A stretch of DNA of 64,000 nt from Arthrobacter globiformis (GCF_030818015.1 NZ_JAUSZX010000001.1:2294001-2358000); one strand, 5' to 3'. Counted from the first letter of the stretch, positions 25,346 through 33,960 are shown. Made by a program: numbers and translations. The notes: generated by a model from the sequence alone, not told the origin.

Positions 25346-25486
25346 TTATTCATAGTGCAGCCCCGACCAGGGAAGGGCAGCTAAAGTGCTGCCCACCTCG
25401 GCAGGCTGGTGGTCGTCCTCAAGCCGACTGGCTTGAGCCGCTGCCTCCAACGAGTCGGCACAGGGGCATTGGAATTGGTCCGTCAT
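25346..25486 (-). CDS. 46-residue Cys-containing protein of unknown function
   Basis: ATG at 25486 with AAGGAG upstream; stop TAA at 25346. The sequence starts MTDQFQCPCADSLEAAAQAS and goes on with RLEDDHQPAEVGSTLAALPW. The CxC pair near the start may bind metal. It lies 28 bases after the ferredoxin copy 2 stop, which suggests co-transcription. Family unknown. Support comes from the strong ribosome site and the composition. Confidence 0.45.
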   Translation of the reverse strand: MTDQFQCPCADSLEAAAQASRLEDDHQPAEVGSTLAALPWSGLHYE

Positions 25487-25509
25487 GCATGCTCCTTGAA
25501 TGTTCAGCG

Positions 25510-25914
25510 GCGGTTCAGCCTTGGGAGGGTGGGGTCCGGACGCAGAGGCCGTCGTGTTCGGCGCCGAGCAGGAGCTGGCAGGAAAGGCGGGATGTCGGCC
25601 GGGCTTCGTCCAGGAATTCGATGAGGGCTTCCTCCTCCGGTGCCGGTTCTTCGAAGGTGTTGTGCCAGGGTGCGTCGACGTATACGTGGCAGGTGGCGCA
25701 GGAGCAGCCGCCGCCGCATTCGGCGACGATGCCGTCGATGCCGCGCAGCGTTGCGACTTCCATGAGGCTCATGCCGGGTTCGACTTCAACGGGCTGTTCT
25801 TTTCCGTCAGCGGTGACGTAGGTGATCTTGATCATGGGGGTTTCCTCGGTGGATTAGGCGGGAACGAGGTCCCGCAGGGGAATGGAAAGGTCGGGAAGGA
25901 GATCGATGGAAGGG
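25510..25914. repeat. Duplicated ferredoxin segment, copy 2
   Basis: Matches 21178-21581 almost perfectly. It has one extra C before the start codon and ATG in place of TTG on the coding strand. It covers the whole ferredoxin gene and the last about 20 codons of the reductase gene. Confidence 0.9.
25515..25835 (-). CDS. 2Fe-2S ferredoxin (putidaredoxin type), copy 2
   Basis: 106 residues, identical in protein sequence to copy 1 (21183-21503) but with an ATG start behind CCGAGGAAACCCCC. Ligands are again Cys40, Cys46, Cys49 and Cys86. The upstream partner is only a stub of a reductase gene, so electrons must come from the full reductase at 21521-22777. Having its own upstream element (26023-26083) and a better start codon, this may be the main ferredoxin supply for the two P450s. 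Near-identity indicates recent duplication or gene conversion. Confidence 0.92.
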   Translation of the reverse strand: MIKITYVTADGKEQPVEVEPGMSLMEVATLRGIDGIVAECGGGCSCATCHVYVDAPWHNTFEEPAPEEEALIEFLDEARPTSRLSCQLLLGAEHDGLCVRTPPSQG

Positions 25915-25916
25915 CG
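25854..25916 (-). pseudogene. C-terminal stub of a second ferredoxin reductase
   Basis: The last 20 codons read RPSIDLLPDLSIPLRDLVPA, against SPSIDLLPDISIPLRDLVPA for the intact reductase. Upstream of this the similarity stops abruptly. The stub keeps the same spacing to the ferredoxin gene as the intact pair, so it marks a deleted second reductase gene. Confidence 0.85.
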
Positions 25917-26268
25917 CGCCGGGAGGGCGTTGGCCACTGACGAAAGCTGTCCGCGGTCGCCGGTGCGCTTTCCCGGACCTCCCGATCGATGCCTTGGCTT
26001 GCTTGGTATTAAACTTATGGGGGTGATCTGGGTCACGGTAGGCGCCGCTTTGTTATCAGGTGATGTGTCCGGGAGATCACCCCTGTGGGGCAATTCGGCG
26101 CATCCGCCGCGGCCATGCCTCTGGTGCTGCCCCTTGAGGACGCGGATGGCGGTGGTTCTGTGCCACGCTGGACAGTGCATTCCCGACTTCTCTTAGCAGG
26201 GAGGGGAACATAGACTGGATGGAATCATGTGTTCCATCGCACACCGTTGTGCGAGAAGGAGATCGCCC
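25917..26268. other. Divergent region between ferredoxin copy 2 and LysR gene
   Basis: About 350 bases without an intact gene. It contains the conserved element at 26023-26083, including the inverted pair GGGTGATCT (26021-26029) and AGATCACCC (26074-26082). Position and symmetry fit control by the divergently read LysR-type gene. Confidence 0.5.
26023..26083 (-). promoter_or_regulatory. Conserved upstream element, site 2
   Basis: Homologous to 24798-24858 (43 of 61 positions). A perfect 9-base inverted pair, GGGTGATCT / AGATCACCC, brackets it. It lies between two divergent transcription units, the LysR gene and ferredoxin copy 2, as LysR-type targets usually do. Confidence 0.6.
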
Positions 26269-27192
26269 ATGGATGTGCGGCAACTTCAACTGTTTATCGC
26301 TGTGGCCGAAGAAGGCAGCATTCACGGCGGTGCCCGCCGGATGATGCTGGCGCAGCCGGCCGTGTCAAAGTTGTTGCGCGCTCTCGAAAGACAACTTCAA
26401 ACACAGCTGGTCCAGCGTTCGCCCCGAGGTATTGAACTGACGGTGGCGGGGAAGCTGCTGCTCGAACAGGCTTACGAGATTGTCCGCTCGTTGGAGCGGA
26501 CCGTCGACATCGTCCAACAGGCCGGTAGGAGCCAGAAAACCCTGACCGTAGGGTTGATTTCCGGGGCGGCTTCGGCGTCGGAGTTGACTGCCGACATTAT
26601 CCGGGGCTTTCAGCGTCTCTGTCCGGATGTCACGGTCGGGGTGCGGGAGCTGGACTTCGCCGACCAATTTACGGCGGTCGTGGACGGGCATGTCGATGTT
26701 GCCCTCGTCCGCGCTCCTTGTGGAGACGAACGGGTGAGCACAACGCCGCTTTTTGGCGAGCCGTTAGTTTTGGCGCTCAGGTCAGATCACAAACTGGCAG
26801 AGGCATCGATGGTGTCTGCTGATGCAATCATGGACGAAACGATGCTGGCCATGGGCGACGCTCCGCCGTCGTGGACGAGTTTCTGGCATCTGGATGACCT
26901 TCGCAGGTCTGCCCCGAGAACGGGCCAATCCGTACGCACGCTCGCGGAGCTGCAATTTGCGTTGATGAGCAGCAGAGAGGTGGTCATGCCGATGACGCTC
27001 ACCGCCTGGCGGATGAGTGCCCAGTATTCCGATTTGCGGGCACTGCGAATCGATGGGGCACCTTCCTCAACCGCGGTTGCCATGACGCGTCAAAATGACG
27101 ACCGCGAGCATGTCTTGGCCTTTACTGCTCACGCCCGTGAAGTCTCGCGCCAACTTCTGACAAAGGTCCCTGAAGCTGTGTTGCCAACGTAG
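26269..27192 (+). CDS. LysR-type transcriptional regulator
   Basis: 307 residues from the ATG at 26269 with AAGGAG eight bases upstream. The N-terminal winged helix is MDVRQLQLFIAVAEEGSIHG, then GGARRMMLAQPAVSKLLRALE (about 2-60) with the classic recognition helix. A PBP-like effector domain follows (about 90-290: TVGLISGAASASELTADIIR ... RVSTTPLFGEPLVLAL). LysR regulators usually bind the divergent promoter and activate it when a pathway intermediate is present. Adjacent targets would be ferredoxin copy 2 and, through the similar element at 24.8 kb, the P450 operon. The effector is unknown. Confidence 0.9.
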   Translation: MDVRQLQLFIAVAEEGSIHGGARRMMLAQPAVSKLLRALERQLQTQLVQRSPRGIELTVAGKLLLEQAYEIVRSLERTVDIVQQAGRSQKTLTVGLISGAASASELTADIIRGFQRLCPDVTVGVRELDFADQFTAVVDGHVDVALVRAPCGDERVSTTPLFGEPLVLALRSDHKLAEASMVSADAIMDETMLAMGDAPPSWTSFWHLDDLRRSAPRTGQSVRTLAELQFALMSSREVVMPMTLTAWRMSAQYSDLRALRIDGAPSSTAVAMTRQNDDREHVLAFTAHAREVSRQLLTKVPEAVLPT

Positions 27193-28057
27193 TCGGAGTC
27201 AAGGTGATAGGGGCGCGTGATCCCGCCTGGTGCCTGCCCTGGTCCGGCCTATTGTCGTTGTTTCGGTGCAGGCGTACCAAAATGGTCGAATGGGGCTAGC
27301 TGCCGAGTACCGCGGGGTTTGGCCCCGGCGCCGGAAGCCGGGCAACTGCTGGTCGGGAAGGCGGGAGCTGGCTTATGCCACACGGAGCTGACCATCATCC
27401 ACGGCCCGCGCCGGATTTTGACCGGACCCGCCTTTTAGTCTCGTCCGGAGAGCCCTAGCTGGGCGGCCAGTTTAGACGCCAACGTCTCCCGTTCGAAAGT
27501 GGGACCACGCGTCCTCATTCCCGCTGCGTACTTCTGCAACTACTGCGGCAAGTGCGCCTGGGATTTTGCGATAGCAGCGCGGCAACATTGGGCTGCCGGG
27601 CTGCGGCGTAGGGCACGACGGCGGCCTCGCCCCACGTGTGCGCCTTGAGGCGGAGCACCCCGCCCAGCTCTGCAGATTCGTTTGCTTAGCGGCAGCCCGT
27701 GTCGCGGACGCTGCGGCCGGCCGCTTCGTTCATGCCGACCGCCTCACCATTGCCGAGCGGCTGGGGGCAGAATCGGCCTTCATTTTTGATGGGGAACCGC
27801 CGGGAAGATGCGGGGATTGGCGCGCGGCGTGCAAATACCGTTTGCGAGATTGTCGGCGATATGCCACTGGTGGGGAGTTCTCTCGAGTGGAAAAGGACGT
27901 TTCATGAACGCGGGCTTCCATACCTGTGAATTCGGCGGCCGGTGCATCGCCACGCTGAGGTGATGCACCGGCCGCCGCGCCGCGTTCGGGGACCGAGGGG
28001 TCCGCGGTGCGGCTCACGCGGCCGCGGCCCCACGGAACGGATCTCGGCGCTGCCGTC
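27193..28057. other. Gene-free stretch with possible gene remains
   Basis: About 865 bases. A plus-strand frame around 27640-27790 (VADAAAGRFVHADRLTIAER) faintly resembles the tail of a short-chain dehydrogenase. It has no start region, so I do not call it. A GC-rich stretch just after the VOC stop, around 27930-28030, could hold a terminator. Confidence 0.35.
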
Positions 28058-29026
28058 CTAGAATCGTGCTGGCCGGCGTTCTGCCGCCGGGTATGGCAGC
28101 TCCGGGATAAAGCGCCATTGCGCCCCGAACCCGTTGGCTGGTTCGATGACCACTGACCCGTCGTCGTGCGTGAAGGGAACATCGACCTCCGCCAGGTGCG
28201 TGCGTACTCTCTCGGGGTCCGTCACTAGGAAACTGACGCCGTAGTACAGGTCGCGGTCGTCCGAAAGTTTGGCCGAGTAGGGGCTTTCCGGGTTGGGAAC
28301 GGCGCATTCGAGGACAGTGTCCGCAAGCCGGATGAATGTGCTTTCCGCGTTCAGCGCGGCGTTGTGGGCCCCGGCAATTACCTGCCCGTCCAGTAGGTCG
28401 ACGTACAGCTTTGTCAAGCGTTCGGGGTTCAGCGTGAGGATCGTGTGGTGTGACGTCAGCTCGATGGAGAGCGGGTCGTCAGGGTCCGGCGACGGACCGG
28501 TCCAGTCGGGGCGCAGACGCGGATCCGCCTGCCTCGAGTAGTACTCCCAGTGCCGTTTGCCTGTTTCCTGGAATTCGTACCGGATGCCCGTGTCCTCGGG
28601 CATTGTGAAACCGGTGAATACGTCCGAAGCGAATGAGGAGGTGGGGGGTTTGGCGCTGGTGATGATCTGTCCCTGCTGGTCGTGGGCCCGAACGCCGGCA
28701 TCTGCCAGTTTTTCGAACATTCCAACGGCGTCGTCGGTGTACCAACCCATCCCGATCATCCCGTCGGAAACGCCCTTGTACCGGGTTTGGCCTGCGAGGG
28801 CACCTTGCGCGTGGAGCGCAGGGCATAGGAAAACCCAGTGAACGTCGGTGATGAAGGCGAAGAACGAATAGTTCACCGGGTAGTCGGGGTTAAGCAGGCC
28901 AAGATCGAGTGTTTCTTCCCAGCGCAGAGCTGGACGGGCGAAGACCTTGCGGAACCAGGCGCGGGCCTCTTCAAGATCGGGAACGGCCAAGGTCGGGTGG
29001 TACAGGGCTGGAACATTCGGGGCCAT
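28058..29026 (-). CDS. Two-domain VOC protein, paralogue of 13743-14675
   Basis: 322 residues from the ATG at 29026, where AAAGG lies seven bases upstream. It has the same two-module VOC plan as the protein at 13.7 kb: LYHPTLAVPDLEEARAWFRK with LLNPDYPVNYSFFAF in module 1, GIRYEFQETGKRHWEYYSRQ after it, and SHHTILTLNPERLTKLYVDL in module 2. The possible ligands are also shared (His of YHPT, Glu of RYEF, His of HHTI). It is the last gene of a minus-strand operon with an FAD dehydrogenase and a transporter. The conserved pair links this operon to the P450 operon. Chemistry unknown. Confidence 0.75.
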   Translation of the reverse strand: MAPNVPALYHPTLAVPDLEEARAWFRKVFARPALRWEETLDLGLLNPDYPVNYSFFAFITDVHWVFLCPALHAQGALAGQTRYKGVSDGMIGMGWYTDDAVGMFEKLADAGVRAHDQQGQIITSAKPPTSSFASDVFTGFTMPEDTGIRYEFQETGKRHWEYYSRQADPRLRPDWTGPSPDPDDPLSIELTSHHTILTLNPERLTKLYVDLLDGQVIAGAHNAALNAESTFIRLADTVLECAVPNPESPYSAKLSDDRDLYYGVSFLVTDPERVRTHLAEVDVPFTHDDGSVVIEPANGFGAQWRFIPELPYPAAERRPARF

Positions 29027-29097
29027 GGTTAAACCTTTCGTTTTCAAGCTTGTGGGGTAGCTTTGTCAGATGCCGCGTGGGCGGTGTTGGGGGAGTG

Positions 29098-30486
29098 TCA
29101 GGACTTGAGGGCCAACTGGGTGGCTGCTTGACGTGCGACGACACGGCCGAAGACTGCTCCCTTGCCCAGCGATGTGCCGGTCATGTAGGCGGCGCCATGG
29201 AACCCGCCGGTGACCTCGCCGGCCGCGTAGAGGCCTTCTATGACCTGCCCGTCGACGTCGGTCACTGCACCGCTGGTGTTGATGGTGACCCCGCAGTAAG
29301 TCGTGGTCATCAGCGACTTGGCAGGGTAGGCGTAGAACGGCGCCTGATCGATTGGCTGCAGCTCACCCACCCCGTTGCACAGGCTGGTCCGGCCTACCTC
29401 GTCCTCCTGCCGCCCGATGGCGGCAGCGTTGTACCGTGCCACGGTTTCAACGAGCGCGGTTGGGTCTATTCCGGCGACCTCCGCCAGTTCTTCAAGGGTG
29501 TCGGCGCGGTGGACGTGGCCGATGTCCTCCAGCGTGTCGATGTCCTTCAGCGGGATGCCCCGGTGTGACATGGCGCGGACCTTGGCGTCGAAAATCTCGA
29601 AGCCGAGGCCCTCGGGTTGGTCAAGCACTTCCCGTCCTAGGGTCTTGTAGTCCTGTGACTCGTCCATAAAACGTCGGCCGTGCTTATTCACAATGATGGC
29701 GCCCATGTAATAGGCAGTGAGTAGTTCGTGGAACTCCTCACCTGTCTCGGGATGCGAGCCGTAAGTGCCGGAGATGAACGACATGTCCGCCATGCCGGCA
29801 CCGAGCTTCCACGCCATTTTCAGCCCGTCACCTGTGTTTCCCTTGCCGCCGTAAGGGATGGCGGCGAGCTGTTCAGGGGCGAAGATCTTCAGCAGATCGG
29901 TACCCCGACTGAACCCGCCGGTTGCCAAAACGACTCCCGCACGCCCTGCGAATAGCTGCTTTCCTTCGGGGGTCTCAGCCACCACGGCGGTTACCCGGCC
30001 GTCGGTGTTGCGGATCAGCTTCTGCGCGCTGCTGTACAGCCGGGTCTGCCCACCCAAGGCGGTGTAGTCCCGGTGCAGCGTGGCCAGGACTTCTTTGATT
30101 GAGGAGTTGTGGCTGCGCCGGGCGGACTGGCCGGAGCTGATCTCAACTTCCCGGAAGACCACCCCGTGCGCCTTGAGCCAGCGGTAGGTTTCTGTCTGTT
30201 GGGCCAGGTACGCATCCAGCAGCGACCGGTCGTTGCGGTGTTCTCCCACCTCAAGCAGGTCCTGGAGGAATAATTCAGGGGAGTCGTCGATGCCTTCCGC
30301 GGCCTGCTCCTCGGTGCCTGTGAACGCGAACCAGCCGCCGCTCATGGCCGAGGAGCCGCCCAGTTGCCCGGTCTTCTCCAGCAGCATCACGGACAGGCCT
30401 GCCTCCGCTGCGGAAGTCGCGGTGGATTGCCCGGCGATGCCGGAGCCGATAACCACCAGGTCATAAGTGTATTCAGGAACAGTCAT
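29098..30486 (-). CDS. FAD-dependent dehydrogenase (fumarate reductase / ketosteroid dehydrogenase fold)
   Basis: 462 residues. FAD site: YDLVVIGSGIAGQSTATSAA (about 6-25). Then LLEKTGQLGGSSAMSGGWFA, the loop typical of the flavocytochrome c / 3-ketosteroid dehydrogenase group. Catalytic-domain block: VLATGGFSRGTDLLKIFAPE, and YGGKGNTGDGLKMAWKLGAG. C-terminal FAD block: TTTYCGVTINTSGAV and LYAAGEVTGGFHGAAYMTGT. These enzymes reduce or introduce C=C bonds next to a carbonyl or carboxyl. It is closely related to 37827-39221. It lies between a VOC gene and a transporter gene on one strand. Confidence 0.88.
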   Translation of the reverse strand: MTVPEYTYDLVVIGSGIAGQSTATSAAEAGLSVMLLEKTGQLGGSSAMSGGWFAFTGTEEQAAEGIDDSPELFLQDLLEVGEHRNDRSLLDAYLAQQTETYRWLKAHGVVFREVEISSGQSARRSHNSSIKEVLATLHRDYTALGGQTRLYSSAQKLIRNTDGRVTAVVAETPEGKQLFAGRAGVVLATGGFSRGTDLLKIFAPEQLAAIPYGGKGNTGDGLKMAWKLGAGMADMSFISGTYGSHPETGEEFHELLTAYYMGAIIVNKHGRRFMDESQDYKTLGREVLDQPEGLGFEIFDAKVRAMSHRGIPLKDIDTLEDIGHVHRADTLEELAEVAGIDPTALVETVARYNAAAIGRQEDEVGRTSLCNGVGELQPIDQAPFYAYPAKSLMTTTYCGVTINTSGAVTDVDGQVIEGLYAAGEVTGGFHGAAYMTGTSLGKGAVFGRVVARQAATQLALKS

Positions 30487-30591
30487 TCTCGACTCTCGCT
30501 TTCAGATGTTTCGGGGGCGGGACGGCTCGGATCTTCGCGAGGTGTCCCTGATCGACCTGCATCCCAATGGGGGCGCATGGGTCTGTCGCGG

Positions 30592-31959
30592 TTAGTTCGT
30601 CGGTTCCGCGACCGCCATCTGGGCGGGACCATCTTCGCCCGTGGTCACATTGTCCGCGGGCAGCCGATCCGTTTGTGGCAGCCCGAGCTCTTCCAAGGGA
30701 GTGCGGTACGTTTCGCGGGCGGTGAGCGCGGCAACCGCGGCGATAATGAGTGCACCTGCCACCATGCAGGCGACGGGCATCCAATTGGTGGGGACACCTT
30801 GGGTCAGGACGGTTGCGATTGAAGGTGCAAACCCGGATACGACTGACCCGATCTGGAGGCCGACCGCCATCGAGGTGTACCGGACCCGCGCCGTGAACAT
30901 CTCTGCGTAGAAAGCTGGATAGATTGCACCGCAGAACGCCAGGAACAAGCCAACCATCAGCGCGTTGGTGACAAACATCAGCGCAATGTTGCCTGCCGAT
31001 ACTGCCGCGAAGAACCCGAACGTCATGACCCCGGTGCCGAGTGCACCGATCACGAATACAGGCCGGCGTCCGATCCTGTCAGCGAATATCCCCGCCAAGG
31101 GGCGAACAATCAGCGCAACGATCTGCGTCACGACGGCGGACCACAGGACTGTGGTCCGGTCGATCCCCATCGAGATGGCGAACGCGACACCGAAAACATT
31201 CATGATGGAATCGGGGACGAAGTAGAGAGTCGCCAACGCCACCCGGCTGATACCCCGCCAGCTGCTGCGGAGTGCGTCGAAGAGCGGCACCTTCGCCGTC
31301 TCGCCCTTCTGTTTGACGTGCTCGAACACCTCGGGCTCCTCAAGGGTCCGGCGGACAAAGAACGCGATAAGGAGGACGATGATGCTGGCCAGGAATGGCA
31401 GCCGCCAACCCCATGAGAAGAGGATCTCGTCGGGCATCGCTGCGACGGGAATGAGGATGAGGGTAGCTAGAAGCATGCCGGCACCCACGCCCTCGACAGT
31501 CCAGCTGCCCCAGAACGCCCGGCTGCGGTCGGGTGCGTGTTCGATGGTCAGCGAGCTGGCGCCTGCCACTTCTCCACCGGCAGAAAAGCCCTGCAGGAGC
31601 CGCATGGCGACCAAAAGCAGTGGCGCCCAGGGGCCGATCTGGTCGTAGCCGGGAAGAAGCCCTATGACGAATGTTGCCAGCCCCATGATGAGCAGCGTGG
31701 CCAGTAGGGCGCTCTTGCGCCCAAACTTGTCACCGAAATGACCGATCACGACGGCACCCAGGGGGCGGGCGAGGTAGGCGACTCCGAAGGTGGCGAATGA
31801 CATCAAGGTCGCGGCCTGCGAGCCGGGGAAGAAAACGACAGGGAAGATAAATGCGGCAGCAGAAGCGAACAGGACGAAGTCGTAGTACTCGAGTGCGCCG
31901 CCGAGGAATGCGGAGAGGGCTGCCTTTCTGGTCTGAGCGGTTGCTCCGGTCTTGATCAT
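30592..31959 (-). CDS. MHS-family (MFS) metabolite:proton symporter
   Basis: 455 residues with about 12 membrane segments, in the inner membrane. MHS-type features: a first helix starting FLGGALEYYDFVLFASAAAF, the loop motif GHFGDKFGRKSALLATLL between helices 2 and 3, RLLQGFSAGGEVAGASSLTI in helix 4, and a similar DRIGRRPVFVIGALG motif in the second half. Relatives carry shikimate, alpha-ketoglutarate, citrate or betaines, usually with protons. As the first gene of the operon (105 bases before the FAD gene), it is expected to import the substrate of that flavoprotein, probably an organic acid. Confidence 0.9.
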   Translation of the reverse strand: MIKTGATAQTRKAALSAFLGGALEYYDFVLFASAAAFIFPVVFFPGSQAATLMSFATFGVAYLARPLGAVVIGHFGDKFGRKSALLATLLIMGLATFVIGLLPGYDQIGPWAPLLLVAMRLLQGFSAGGEVAGASSLTIEHAPDRSRAFWGSWTVEGVGAGMLLATLILIPVAAMPDEILFSWGWRLPFLASIIVLLIAFFVRRTLEEPEVFEHVKQKGETAKVPLFDALRSSWRGISRVALATLYFVPDSIMNVFGVAFAISMGIDRTTVLWSAVVTQIVALIVRPLAGIFADRIGRRPVFVIGALGTGVMTFGFFAAVSAGNIALMFVTNALMVGLFLAFCGAIYPAFYAEMFTARVRYTSMAVGLQIGSVVSGFAPSIATVLTQGVPTNWMPVACMVAGALIIAAVAALTARETYRTPLEELGLPQTDRLPADNVTTGEDGPAQMAVAEPTN

Positions 31960-32247
31960 TGGTGAAGACTCCTAGTTTGCGGACGCCCGGCGGACAGTGC
32001 GTGCTGGTGTGGTTATGGGTTGGCGCCGCAGTCTTGTTGTCGCACCGTCCCCTCCGGTTCGATCCCAATCTGGCGCTCCCTCGAGAATGGTCGTGAGCAG
32101 GGTCACGGTCGAGAGCATTTCTCGCTGAGTGAGAAGGAAGAATTCGCCTGCCCGTGGCGGTTGCGGGGATATGATCTGCTGTGCTGGCAAAAAAGTTGGC
32201 TCGTTGGGCAGCCAGCGAACCGGGCCGGACACGGAGGTCGGAGGCGA
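31960..32247. promoter_or_regulatory. Divergent promoter region, IclR-type regulator / transporter operon
   Basis: About 290 bases between divergent genes. Nested inverted repeats occur: CGAGA-5-TCTCG (32110-32124) and TTCTC-7-GAGAA (32119-32135). Their place between an IclR-type gene and the transporter operon makes them candidate operator halves. Confidence 0.4.
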
Positions 32248-33066
32248 ATGCCAACGCAGAACGAGACGATGATTGAACGGGTCATACGCATCCTCGAGGT
32301 TTTCGGCGCCGGCGAGTATGCCTTGACAGCATCAGAGATCGCCAGAAGATCCAAACTTCCGCAGGCAACCGCTCACCGCATCGTCCGGGAACTCGTGGCC
32401 GCAAGGGTGCTGGAACGTGAACCGGACCGCCGAGTCCGCATCGGCTTGCGTCTGTGGGAACTCGCAACCCGGGCTTCAAGCGCAATGTCGCTGCGGGACA
32501 TTGCTCTCCCGTACATGGAGGATCTCCACGCAGTGGTCAGACAACACGCCCAGCTGTCGGTTCTGGACCGATACGACGTGCTCTACCTCGAACGGCTCTC
32601 ATCCACGGACGCCACGTCCGCCAATACCGCAACGGCAGGGTCCCGCCTGCCCGCGTTGCAGTGCGCACCAGGCATCGTCCTTGCTGCGTACTCATCGCCG
32701 CCTGTTCGGGACGAACTACTCGCCTGGGGCCGGCTCACAGCGTTCAACAATCAAACCGTCATGGACCGCGACGAGCTGAGGAAGATCATCGCTGAAGCGC
32801 GCCGGGCGGGCTATGCTGTGGCTGCGGGCTGGATCCACGCCGACGTCTCTGGAATTGCTGTTCCGATCCTGGCGGCAGACGGCGGGGTTATCGCAGCTCT
32901 CTCCATCACGATAAAACGCGGCGGTGCTGATGAACTCACCTACCTCCATGCGTTGCACACCACGGCACGTGCCATCTCCCGGGCCATGAACGTCGAGAAC
33001 CTTGTGGCAGACCCGCGCCTGAACCTGCTTAAACAACAGATCCGCAGAGCCACCGACGGCGACTGA
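32248..33066 (+). CDS. IclR-family transcriptional regulator (block A)
   Basis: 272 residues from the ATG at 32248 with GGAGG upstream; the frame is open further back but lacks a ribosome site there. The N-terminal winged helix runs over about 9-70 (IERVIRILEVFGAGEYALTA, SEIARRSKLPQATAHRIVRE). The C-terminal IclR effector domain (about 85-260) has SLRDIALPYMEDLHAVVRQH, LPALQCAPGIVLAAYSSPP, RAGYAVAAGWIHADVSGIAV and PILAADGGVIAALSI. It is divergent from the transporter-FAD-VOC operon, so it most likely controls that operon in response to its substrate. Whether it represses or activates cannot be read from sequence. Confidence 0.9.
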   Translation: MPTQNETMIERVIRILEVFGAGEYALTASEIARRSKLPQATAHRIVRELVAARVLEREPDRRVRIGLRLWELATRASSAMSLRDIALPYMEDLHAVVRQHAQLSVLDRYDVLYLERLSSTDATSANTATAGSRLPALQCAPGIVLAAYSSPPVRDELLAWGRLTAFNNQTVMDRDELRKIIAEARRAGYAVAAGWIHADVSGIAVPILAADGGVIAALSITIKRGGADELTYLHALHTTARAISRAMNVENLVADPRLNLLKQQIRRATDGD

Positions 33067-33634
33067 GCTGACCCGGGGAGACCGGCATTTCAGATCAATG
33101 ACTTTTCGCTCAACGGGACGGGGCACCGTGGCCGATATGCGCTGCCGAGAACGTCTCACTAGTCTCGGCGCGGCCTCGCCACCCGGTGGTAACTCGCCAC
33201 CACAACCAGCTTGGGAAAGTTGTGAAAGCTACGGCCCTGATAAGTACCGCTGGCCCGGTAGCCACACAAAACATCGGGGGGAGTTCGCGGACAGTCCCTA
33301 GAAGTTGCACCATCGCACTAACGGCAGAAGATGCTTCATTCCCATCGTCTGATGACAGCATTGGGGAAATGCCGTTACTGGGCCTTTCGCCATTTCTGAC
33401 GGAAGCCATAAGCGCCTGCGGTCGAGGTTTAGGTTCTCGTAGAGGACCAAGTTTCGGGTTCAGTGTTGTGCACGGACTCGTGAATCCCATGATGCTCTGG
33501 GTCCTCTGGATCCGAGCTTAAGTCGCGCTGCGCGCGTCAGCGCTGGACTGGGACTGTTTGCGGACTCCTGGCCACCCGCCGGTGCTTGGTGCCAGCGTGC
33601 GGAATGAAGACGACGGGCGTCGACAGCGTCAAAA

Positions 33635-33960
33635 AAGAGGGTGTGGACAGTGCCCACACCCTGGGCTTCGGATTCGTTTGTACTGGCGCCGGACTGCGGA
33701 TGTTTTCAGGAGAGGGCGCATTTTTCGGGCGAAGAAGCTGGTTCCGTTCCGGGGGCGGCATGACTTGCGCCTAACCCCTTGGAAAGCGCTGTCGCCGGAT
33801 ATCCACAAGCGATCTGACATTGGGTACCGTGCTCGAGGGTGAGCTGACGTCGCCGCACGTGAAAACCATCAAGCTCACCGTATCTCTTCCTGAAATCAAG
33901 GGTTTTTCCTCGATAGCTTGTTCATGGTTACCTTCGGGGCCTCCTACCTGACGCCGCTGT
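33635..33960 (+). repeat. Diverged repeat, copy A (left of block B)
   Basis: It begins with the near-palindrome AGGGTGTGGAC-AGT-GCCCACACCCT, followed by GGCTTCGGATTCG. Further shared stretches are GCGGCATGACTTGCGCC, CAAGGGTTTTTCCTCGATAG and TTCATGGTTACCTTCGGGG. The same blocks occur in the same order and orientation at about 43088-43730, where an extra stretch of about 320 bases (43215-43530) is present. The two copies flank block B. Confidence 0.6.

Noticed and set aside
25854..26180. 108-codon minus-strand frame ending in the reductase stub
   Set aside because: Only the last 20 codons are real reductase sequence; the upstream codons show no similarity and overlap the regulatory region.
27638..27907. 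Possible tail of a short-chain dehydrogenase (AAGRFVHADRLTIAERL)
   Set aside because: Only about 25 residues look family-like, with no start or Rossmann region; too weak to annotate.
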